From an uncultured Lachnospiraceae bacterium (lineage in GTDB: Bacteria; Bacillota; Clostridia; Lachnospirales; Lachnospiraceae), in contig CAJUIM010000035.1 in assembly GCA_910586275.1 (NCBI GenBank), positions 1 to 28,548 of the forward strand: a stretch of DNA of 28,548 bases. The letters run 5' to 3'. The position numbers and the translations under genes were made by a program. Shown piece by piece: positions 22,710 to 28,548 of this stretch (the first letter of the stretch is position 1; each line of letters opens with the position of its first letter). The notes beneath the pieces are model-generated. The model saw only the letters and a list, made by a program, of their open reading frames with translations, searched no databases and was not told where the DNA came from.

Positions 22710-24347
22710 CTACCCGCGGTTCTGTGCGGCAACCAGACTTACGCCGCAGTACCGTTCCCGCAATTTCGGTTTCTCGATCTTTCCGGTAGGGTTGCGGGGA
22801 ATATCGGCGAAGATAATTTTGTGCGGACGTTTGTAGCGGGGCAGCTTCCGGCAGAAATTGTTTATATCTTCCTCCGTGCATTGCATATCAGGTTTCCGTT
22901 CGATGACGGCTGCCGTGATTTCGCCCAGCCGTTTGTCGGGCAGGCCGATGACCGCCACGTCATGGATGGCATTATAATTGCGCAGGAAATCTTCGATCTG
23001 AACCGGATAAATATTTTCGCCGCCGCTGATAATCACGTCCTTCTTACGGTCTACAAGGAAGATAAAGCCGTCTTCGTCTTCCTGGGCCATATCGCCGGTA
23101 TAAAGCCAGCCGTCTGCGGAAAGCACTTCCTTGGTGGCGGCTTGGTCGTTGTAATAGCATGTCATTACGCCGGGGCCGCGTACGGCAAGTTCGCCTACTC
23201 CGCCTTTGGAAACCGTATTTCTCCGGTCGTCTACAATCTTAATTTCCCAGCCATATCCGGCTTTGCCGATGGCACCTACTTTATGGATGTTTTCCACGCC
23301 GAGATGCACACAGCCGGGGCCGATGGATTCACTCAGGCCATAGTTTGTGTCATAGGCATGGCTTGGGAAATAGGTTTTCCAATGTTTGATCAGGCTGGGC
23401 GGCACAGGCTGGGCACCGATGTGCATCAGCCGCCATTGGGAGAGTTCATAATCTTCGGAACGGATTTTTCCGCTGTCCAATGCTTCCAGGATATCCTGTG
23501 CCCAAGGAACAAGCAGCCATACAATGGAACATTTTTCCTTGGAAACGGCATCCAGAATATATTCCGGTTTGGTACCTTTCAGCAGGACAGCCTTGCTTCC
23601 CGAGATAAGGGAACCGAACCAATGCATCTTGGCGCCGGTATGGTAGAGCGGCGGGATGCAGAGGAAGACATCTTCTTTTGTCTGCCCGTGATGCTTTTGC
23701 TCCACTACGGCGGCGTGCATTAGGCTTTCATGGTTATGCAGAATGGCTTTCGGGAATCCTGTGGTGCCGGAGGAAAAATAAATGGCCGCATAGTCCTCAT
23801 CGGTGAGCGCAATGACCGGCGATTGGCTGGAACAGTTGGCGGACAGGGAATTATAGTCCTCCGCAAAAGAAGGGCAGTTCTCGCCTACATAAAAAAGAAG
23901 CCGGTTACGGCTGACGGAGTCTGCAATTTCTTCCACGCGTCCGATAAATTCGGGGCCGAATACCAGAATATTCACTTCTGCCAGATTGACGCAGTATTCG
24001 ATTTCATCGGGGGTATATCGGAAATTAAGAGGGACTGCCAAAGCCCCTGTTTTCAGTATGCCGAAGTAAATAGGAAGCCATTCCAGACAGTTCATCAGCA
24101 GGATGGCTACTTTGTCCCCTTTCTTGATTCCTCTGGAAAGGAGCAGATTGGCAAAGCGGTTTGCCTTTTCGTTAAAGACATTCCAAGTGATTTCACGCCG
24201 GTAGTGGGAGAGGGGGCTTGGCTCCATCAGTTCGTACTCTTTCCATGTGACTCTCCGGACTTCTTTCACTTCCGGGTTGATTTCCACCAGACAGATATCC
24301 TCCCCGAATTTTTTGCAGTTTTCTTCTAATAGATGTGTAATTGGCAT
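22710..24347 (-). CDS. AMP-forming acyl-CoA ligase of unknown substrate
   Basis: 545 residues from ATG 24347, eight bases after GGAGA; the frame extends to 24428 but without a ribosome site. Adenylation motifs are intact: YFSSGTTGFPKA (SSG at 192-194), NYGLSES, YTGDMAQEDEDGFIFLVDRKKD, ISGGENIYPVQIE and the C-terminal PRNPTGKIEKPKLRE with the catalytic lysine. Such enzymes activate a carboxylic acid with ATP and load it on CoA. Before the usual ITW-FNEKANRFANLLLSRGI segment there is a second similar piece, RRVTWKEYELMEPSPLSHYRRE (about residues 33-55), an extra N-terminal element. Own promoter, then a symporter gene 51 bp downstream: probably uptake and activation of one acid. Confidence 0.9.
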   Translation of the reverse strand: MPITHLLEENCKKFGEDICLVEINPEVKEVRRVTWKEYELMEPSPLSHYRREITWNVFNEKANRFANLLLSRGIKKGDKVAILLMNCLEWLPIYFGILKTGALAVPLNFRYTPDEIEYCVNLAEVNILVFGPEFIGRVEEIADSVSRNRLLFYVGENCPSFAEDYNSLSANCSSQSPVIALTDEDYAAIYFSSGTTGFPKAILHNHESLMHAAVVEQKHHGQTKEDVFLCIPPLYHTGAKMHWFGSLISGSKAVLLKGTKPEYILDAVSKEKCSIVWLLVPWAQDILEALDSGKIRSEDYELSQWRLMHIGAQPVPPSLIKHWKTYFPSHAYDTNYGLSESIGPGCVHLGVENIHKVGAIGKAGYGWEIKIVDDRRNTVSKGGVGELAVRGPGVMTCYYNDQAATKEVLSADGWLYTGDMAQEDEDGFIFLVDRKKDVIISGGENIYPVQIEDFLRNYNAIHDVAVIGLPDKRLGEITAAVIERKPDMQCTEEDINNFCRKLPRYKRPHKIIFADIPRNPTGKIEKPKLRERYCGVSLVAAQNRG

Positions 24348-24406
24348 TTTTCGGTTCTCCATATGTAATATTTTTCGCGCTTTAACGCATTGCGCTGATA
24401 AAGTAA

Positions 24407-24435
24407 ATGATATCTCATTTCCGAACAAAAGTCAA
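24407..24435 (-). promoter_or_regulatory. Promoter of the acyl-CoA ligase/symporter operon
   Basis: On the minus strand TTGACT (24430-24435), a 17-bp spacer and TATCAT (24407-24412) closely match the sigma-A consensus. It starts just after the terminator stem of the ABC operon, so the two operons are separately controlled. Confidence 0.75.
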
Positions 24436-24450
24436 TGGGGCTCAAAACCA

Positions 24451-24490
24451 AAAATAGATTTCCTTAATCAAAAGTAAGGAAATCTATTTT
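24451..24490 (-). terminator. Terminator after the ABC exporter operon
   Basis: A perfect 16-bp stem: 24451-24466 (AAAATAGATTTCCTTA) and 24475-24490, loop of eight bases. T-runs fall at the outer edge of the stem for both strands; on the minus strand it ends transcription from the exporter genes. Confidence 0.8.
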
Positions 24491-24538
24491 CGCCGGCGGC
24501 AGTTCAAAGGAACGGCATAATGCGCCCGGATATATATT

Positions 24539-26311
24539 TTAGCAATGGAACTGTGCCATATACAGCTGGTAATAATGTCCTTTTTTCTCCATCAGTTCCG
24601 TAGGAGAGCCCTGTTCCAGGATGTTTCCTTTGTCGATATAGAAAATCCGGTCGGCTTTTTGGATGGTGGATAGCCGGTGGGCGACTACGAAGGATGTGCG
24701 TCCTTTGAGCAGAGCCTCTATGCCGGACTGCACCAGCAGTTCGGTCTGTGTGTCAATGCTGGAAGTTGCTTCGTCCAAAATCAGGATCTTAGGGTCGGAG
24801 ACTAAGGTGCGGGCAAAGGCTATCAGCTGTTTCTGTCCGGCAGATAGTCCGCCGCCCCGTTCCGAAAGTTCGGTGTCGTATCCCTTCTCCAGCTTCATAA
24901 TGAAGTCGTGGGCATTTACGGCTTTGGCTGCCTGCATGATTTCTTCGTCGCCGGCATCCAGCCTGCCGTAGCGGATATTGTCGCGGATTGTGCCGGAAAA
25001 GAGGAAATTGTCCTGCGTCATGATTCCCATCTGTTTCCGCAGACTTTCAATGCTGACTTTTTTTACGTCGTGGCCGTCTATATATACGCTGCCTTTCTGT
25101 ACATCGTAAAAGCGGCTGATTAAGTTGACAATGGTGGTTTTCCCGGCTCCCGTGGGACCTACCAAGGCAATGGTTTCCCCGGGGGAAATGGTAAAGTTTA
25201 CGTCGTCAAGGACATCCGTGCTTCCGTCATAGGAGAAAGTAACATGCTCGAAACGCACATTGCCGGTAATGGGCGGTATGTTGGTCACGTCATTGGCATC
25301 GGTGATTTCCGCCTTGGCATCCATGATCTCAAACACCCGTTCCGCCCCGGAAATATTGGTAACCAGCTGGGTATAAAAGTTGCTCAGGTTGGAAATAGGG
25401 GACCAGAACATGGTGATATAGGTGCCGAAGGCGATAAAGGTGCCTATGGAAACATGATCGGTGCCTAATATCTTGATTCCGGTGAAATAAAGCATAATGG
25501 TGCCGATGCTCCAGCAAAGGTCTATGACCGAGCCGAAAGAATCATTTAAGCGCACTGCGGAAATGAAAGAATCCCGGTGTTCTTTCACCAGTTCCCGGAA
25601 GGTCTGCCGGGTTTCCTCTTCCGCATGGAAACTCTGGATAATCCGTATGCCCGATAAGTCTTCATGGATGAAAGCATTTAAGTTGGAAGACTTTTTCCGG
25701 AATACCTGCCACCTTTTATGGGAATAAACCTGAATCATCCATAAGCATATGGCCATAATCGGCGTGCTGATCAGGGAAGCGGCAGCCAATGCCGGGTTTT
25801 TGGTGAACATAATGGTAACTACGGCACAGATGGTAATAAAATCCGGTATCAGGGTGGTGACACAGTTGGACAGCACATCCTTCAGCGAATTGATGTCTCC
25901 GATAATGCGCGCCAGGATTTTCCCGGTAGGGCGGCTGTCAAAAAACTGGAAATCCAGAGTCTGTATATGGGTATACAGTTCCTGACGGATAGTCACCAAA
26001 ATATTGTTGCAGACTTTTGCCATAATGTACATGCGTGCCTTGATGCATATGACCATAAGGACATTGAGCAGCAGGGCAAAACCGATTAACCGAAACAGCC
26101 CCGGAATATTTCCGGCCGAAATATAATCGTCAATGGCGGCTTCCATAATCAGCGGGTTCAGCAAAGATACCATAACGCAGAATGCCATAATGAGCAGTAC
26201 AAAGCAGATTTCTTTTTTATAATGGAACAAATAGGCGAGCAGCCTTTTCAGAGTGGCCAGTTTGCTGGCTTCCACAGTCTGTTCATCGTCTTTATAGGAA
26301 TTAATGGGCAC
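24539..26311 (-). CDS. Heterodimeric ABC exporter, half-transporter with canonical catalytic glutamate
   Basis: 590 residues if it starts at GTG 26311, which has AGAGGTG six bases upstream; the frame continues to ATG 26356 deep inside the preceding gene without a comparable site. Six membrane helices (type IV exporter fold) precede the nucleotide-binding domain: Walker A GPTGAGKTT (385-393), signature LSAGQ (489-493), Walker B ILILDE with E514, and H545 in VVAHRLS. The signature has Ala in place of the usual Gly. Together with its partner this gives one consensus and one degenerate ATP site, as in BmrCD, LmrCD and TM287/288. These exporters mainly expel drugs or lipophilic compounds. The GTG start overlaps the end of the partner gene by 11 bp, pointing to coupled translation. 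Confidence 0.93.
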   Translation of the reverse strand: MPINSYKDDEQTVEASKLATLKRLLAYLFHYKKEICFVLLIMAFCVMVSLLNPLIMEAAIDDYISAGNIPGLFRLIGFALLLNVLMVICIKARMYIMAKVCNNILVTIRQELYTHIQTLDFQFFDSRPTGKILARIIGDINSLKDVLSNCVTTLIPDFITICAVVTIMFTKNPALAAASLISTPIMAICLWMIQVYSHKRWQVFRKKSSNLNAFIHEDLSGIRIIQSFHAEEETRQTFRELVKEHRDSFISAVRLNDSFGSVIDLCWSIGTIMLYFTGIKILGTDHVSIGTFIAFGTYITMFWSPISNLSNFYTQLVTNISGAERVFEIMDAKAEITDANDVTNIPPITGNVRFEHVTFSYDGSTDVLDDVNFTISPGETIALVGPTGAGKTTIVNLISRFYDVQKGSVYIDGHDVKKVSIESLRKQMGIMTQDNFLFSGTIRDNIRYGRLDAGDEEIMQAAKAVNAHDFIMKLEKGYDTELSERGGGLSAGQKQLIAFARTLVSDPKILILDEATSSIDTQTELLVQSGIEALLKGRTSFVVAHRLSTIQKADRIFYIDKGNILEQGSPTELMEKKGHYYQLYMAQFHC

Positions 26312-28067
26312 AGGAATCACCTCTTTCTTGTTCGTTTGCCTGATATTGGGCTGCATAGGTCTGGTAGTAGAGGCCTTTTGCAGCCATTAGGGTTTCATGG
26401 GTTCCCCGTTCTTTGATGGAACCGTTTTCCAGGACTATGATTTCATCGGCATGCATCACCGAACTGATGCGGTGGGCGATAATAATCTTGGTGGTATGCT
26501 CCAAGCGGCGCAGGGTGTCCTGAATCAGCTGTTCCGTTTCCATGTCCAGTGCGGAAGTGGAGTCATCCAGCACAAGGATAGGGTTTTTCTTGGACAGCGC
26601 CCTTGCTATGCTGATGCGCTGTTTCTGCCCGCCGGACAGCCCCACACCCCGTTCACCGATAACCGTGTCGTATTGTTTATCCATCTGCTCGATGAAATCC
26701 GCCGCCTGGGCATCTCTGGATGCACGGATGACGGCAAGGGAATCTATCCTTTCCCTTTTTCCAAGCTTTACGTTTTCCATGATAGTATCCGAGAAAAGGA
26801 ACACATCCTGCATGACAAGTGAGATGCTGCTTCTCAGCTGTTTTAAGCTTAAGTCTTTTACGTTCACATGGTCGATGCTTACGGATCCCTCCGTCGTATC
26901 GTAAAAACGCTGAAGCAAGTGGATGATGGAACTTTTTCCCGCGCCGGTTGCTCCCATAATGCCCAAGGACTTTCCTTCTTCCACGGAAAAAGAAATATCT
27001 TTTAGTATTTCATAAGGCACGGTGGCTCCCGGATCCAATTTGGAAAAGGATACATGGGAAAATTCGATACTGCCATGTACCTGTTCCAGCAGGACTGGGT
27101 TTTCCTTTTCCACGATGCTGGGTTTTTCCTCATAGATTTTATTCAGCTTCCGGTTGGAGGCCATGGCTGCGGAAAAACTGTTTGTCAGCCAGCCCAGCAT
27201 TTCCATAGGCCATACAATGTTCATGGAGTATTCCACGAAAGCGCCTAAGGAGCCTAAGGAAAGTTCGCCCTGCATCGTCAGGTAGCCGCCGGTCATCAGG
27301 ATAATGAGGGGGAGCAGCTTGGTAATGAACGACAGGTAAGGGTAGTAGGTGACGAATATTTTCGACTGCCGCATATTCAAGTCATAATATTTTTTATTAT
27401 GAGACAGGAATTTCTGTATTTCGTGCTTTTCCCGGGCAAAAGCCTTTACCGTCCGCACGCCGGCCAGATTTTCCTCGGCTATGGTATTCAGGGCGGCGGT
27501 TTCCTCGCTGATGGCTTCGTACACATTGTCCAGCCTCCGTTCCATGGTAATGGCGATAGTGGCAGCGATTATCATGGCGATGGTAGGGATGACTGCCAGT
27601 TTGGCATTCAGGCGGTACATGAAAAAGAGGACAATGGAAGTATGGACGATGACTTCCATCAGCAGCATGCCTACAAAAGTCAGGCCGTCGCAGATACGGT
27701 CAATGTCGTCTTTGAGCCGGGCCATCAGTTCCCCGGTATTGGTGCGGTCAAAAAAATCCGCGCTTAAGGACTGAATATGGTCGAACAGATGATGGCGCAT
27801 CTTGGCAGCGATTTTCATGCCGGTAATGTCAAAGGTATATTCTTTGATGTACTGGAAGAAAAACCGCCCGATGCCAACAATAAGTATGCCGGCCAGCAGA
27901 TAATTCAGCTTATGAAGCTGCCCGCCGACTATGACTTCGTCAATGATACGCTTGGTCAGCTGCGGCGATATCAGGTCCAGTGAAACACCGATGACCATGG
28001 ACATTATGGCGAGAAGATAGGGGAAACGCTGTTCCCATATGTAAGTGGAAAGTTTTTTCTGGTTCAT
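26301..28067 (-). CDS. Heterodimeric ABC exporter, half-transporter with degenerate catalytic site
   Basis: 588 residues. N-terminal six-helix membrane domain, then a nucleotide-binding domain with Walker A GATGAGKSS (372-380), signature LSGGQ (477-481), Walker B ILVLDD with D502 where the catalytic Glu is expected, and H532 in IIAHRIS. The Asp in place of Glu is the recognised mark of the non-hydrolysing site in heterodimeric exporters (BmrC, LmrC, TM287). Its intact LSGGQ would complete the active site of the partner. The ribosome site AGAAAGGA is about ten bases from ATG 28067, rather far. It lies 215 bp downstream of a 34-codon leader ORF and follows three terminator-like hairpins. Confidence 0.94.
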   Translation of the reverse strand: MNQKKLSTYIWEQRFPYLLAIMSMVIGVSLDLISPQLTKRIIDEVIVGGQLHKLNYLLAGILIVGIGRFFFQYIKEYTFDITGMKIAAKMRHHLFDHIQSLSADFFDRTNTGELMARLKDDIDRICDGLTFVGMLLMEVIVHTSIVLFFMYRLNAKLAVIPTIAMIIAATIAITMERRLDNVYEAISEETAALNTIAEENLAGVRTVKAFAREKHEIQKFLSHNKKYYDLNMRQSKIFVTYYPYLSFITKLLPLIILMTGGYLTMQGELSLGSLGAFVEYSMNIVWPMEMLGWLTNSFSAAMASNRKLNKIYEEKPSIVEKENPVLLEQVHGSIEFSHVSFSKLDPGATVPYEILKDISFSVEEGKSLGIMGATGAGKSSIIHLLQRFYDTTEGSVSIDHVNVKDLSLKQLRSSISLVMQDVFLFSDTIMENVKLGKRERIDSLAVIRASRDAQAADFIEQMDKQYDTVIGERGVGLSGGQKQRISIARALSKKNPILVLDDSTSALDMETEQLIQDTLRRLEHTTKIIIAHRISSVMHADEIIVLENGSIKERGTHETLMAAKGLYYQTYAAQYQANEQERGDSCAH

Positions 28068-28086
28068 GTCAGTCTGTTCCTTTCTG

Positions 28087-28126
28087 AAAAAAAAATATGG
28101 CAGGCAATGGAACCGTTTCCCTTGCC
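28087..28126 (-). terminator. Third leader hairpin, closest to the exporter genes
   Basis: On the minus strand GGCAA-g-GGAA pairs with TTCC-a-TTGCC (28103-28126) around an ACGG loop with one mismatch. A run of nine T follows after a short spacer (28087-28095). The spacer makes it weaker than the classic type. Confidence 0.5.
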
Positions 28127-28171
28127 CGTGCGCCGCCTTAGCGGTTGCTTCCTCGGCTTAAGTCTGTGTAT

Positions 28172-28200
28172 AAAAAAACCGCTGCAAAGAATTGCAGCGG
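28172..28200 (-). terminator. Strong intrinsic terminator in the exporter leader
   Basis: CCGCTGCAA pairs perfectly with TTGCAGCGG (28179-28187 with 28192-28200) around a four-base loop, followed on the minus strand by seven T (28172-28178). Transcription of the ABC genes must pass it. Its 3' arm can alternatively pair with AACCGCT downstream (28140-28146), which would open the terminator. Confidence 0.85.
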
Positions 28201-28208
28201 CAGGCATT

Positions 28209-28237
28209 AAAAAAGCGGCTCTTCTGAAAGGAACCGC
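28209..28237 (-). terminator. First terminator-like hairpin after the leader ORF
   Basis: Minus-strand GCGGTTC pairs with GAGCCGC (28231-28237 with 28215-28221, one G-U pair), followed directly by six T (28209-28214). Confidence 0.65.
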
Positions 28238-28266
28238 AACAATAGCCAGAAAGATATTAAAATATG

Positions 28267-28294
28267 CGGAAAAACCATAGCGTCATGGTTTCCG
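28267..28294 (-). promoter_or_regulatory. Hairpin spanning the leader ORF stop codon
   Basis: Minus-strand CGGAAACCAT (28285-28294) pairs with ATGGTTTTTCCG (28267-28278), ten base pairs with a two-base bulge. The TGA stop of the leader lies in the loop edge, so a ribosome finishing or stalling on the leader would melt or mask this stem. Confidence 0.65.
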
Positions 28295-28387
28295 ATACCT
28301 CAATATATCTGATGTTCCGGAGGCAATTCTTTGTATGGCATGATTCAGTTGTTTTGTGGTGAGAGAATTTGATTTAATCTTTGTCAT
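28283..28387 (-). CDS. 34-residue leader peptide of the ABC exporter operon
   Basis: ATG at 28387 has a strong AAAGGAGG (28397-28404) nine bases upstream and runs 34 codons to TGA at 28283-28285. The product begins MTKIKSNSLTTKQL and ends DILRYRKP; it is polar and basic, with no membrane segment or signal peptide. It is the only ORF between the promoter and the exporter genes. The stop codon lies within a hairpin and terminators follow, which is the layout of translation-coupled attenuation. The Shine-Dalgarno GGAGGC (28396-28401) is complementary to GCCTCC within the ORF (28319-28324), so initiation may itself be masked by folding. A free-standing small protein is the alternative. Confidence 0.6.
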   Translation of the reverse strand: MTKIKSNSLTTKQLNHAIQRIASGTSDILRYRKP

Positions 28388-28418
28388 TATTTTTAGCCTC
28401 CTTTCTTTGATGTTTGGG

Positions 28419-28467
28419 TTAACGGTTAAATTAAAGATAGCATACGCTTTATTTTTTTGGTTGTCAA
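28419..28467 (-). promoter_or_regulatory. Near-consensus promoter of the leader-exporter operon, with operator-like dyads
   Basis: On the minus strand TTGACA (28462-28467), a spacer of exactly 17 bp and TATGCT (28439-28444). The -35 sits in GTTG-T-CAAC-type symmetry, and TTAAC-G-GTTAA (28419-28429) lies just after the expected start point. Upstream sequence to the window end (28468-28548) shows only a short palindrome, TTCAGCCTGAA (28504-28514). Confidence 0.8.
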
Positions 28468-28548
28468 CTGTTTTTTGCCTAATTTTAGGAAATACAGTAA
28501 CAGTTCAGCCTGAATGTTGTGTTGAGAGGCGGACGCACGGGAGGGATT

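Noticed and set aside
22683..23723. 346-codon plus-strand ORF
   Set aside because: It lies wholly antisense to the acyl-CoA ligase, whose adenylation motifs are intact, and shows no family motifs of its own.

Overview
The window looks like chromosome from an anaerobic, low-to-mid GC Firmicute, most likely a gut Lachnospiraceae-type Clostridium. I base this on scpA/scpB, strong AGGAGG ribosome sites, Gram-positive promoters and U-tract terminators, a biotin-dependent sodium-pump decarboxylase cluster, and an indolepyruvate:ferredoxin oxidoreductase cluster. The taxon is inferred from gene content and family resemblance, not from a marker search. No rRNA, tRNA, IS element or CRISPR array was seen.

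Layout. 1-573: the 3' end of a C5-cytosine DNA methyltransferase, then an AT-rich stretch with what looks like a decayed ORF. 574-4531 (+): membrane-anchored metallophosphoesterase, ScpA, ScpB, and a secreted D-alanyl-D-alanine carboxypeptidase. 4600-9988 (+): a five-gene sodium-pump cluster made of a divergent carboxyltransferase (12S-like), a lipoprotein-fused OadG subunit, a biotin carrier, the OadB/GcdB membrane pump, and an oxaloacetate/pyruvate carboxyltransferase (5S-like) alpha subunit. A 10-bp hairpin separates the last two genes. 9989-10596: about 600 bp without a convincing gene, holding a nested terminator, a run of hairpins ending in a second terminator, then a promoter whose start site overlaps a 12-bp palindrome.

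10597-16448 (+): an AspB-like aminotransferase, then iorA, iorB, a PaaK-like protein with altered adenylation motifs, and a tandem-ACT protein. Together these suggest transamination of aromatic amino acids, then oxidative decarboxylation of the arylpyruvates to aryl-acetyl-CoA with reduced ferredoxin. 16624-18231 (+): DEAD-box RNA helicase. 18316-18933 (-): YgjP-type zinc metalloprotease, sharing a very compact promoter region with a divergent membrane TPR-like protein and thiamine pyrophosphokinase (19008-21028, +).

21117-28548 is all on the minus strand. Reading 5' to 3': a near-consensus promoter, a 34-codon leader ORF, a hairpin over the leader stop codon, three terminator-like hairpins, then two overlapping ABC half-exporters with complementary asymmetric ATP sites. 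After a 16-bp terminator stem comes a separate promoter for an acyl-CoA ligase and a sodium:solute symporter. The leader plus heterodimeric exporter has the architecture of the drug-induced, attenuation-controlled bmrBCD operon of Bacillus subtilis and is my leading candidate for a regulatory system worth testing. The next most interesting items are the hybrid sodium-pump/transcarboxylase cluster and the PaaK-like protein that lacks a normal ATP-binding loop.
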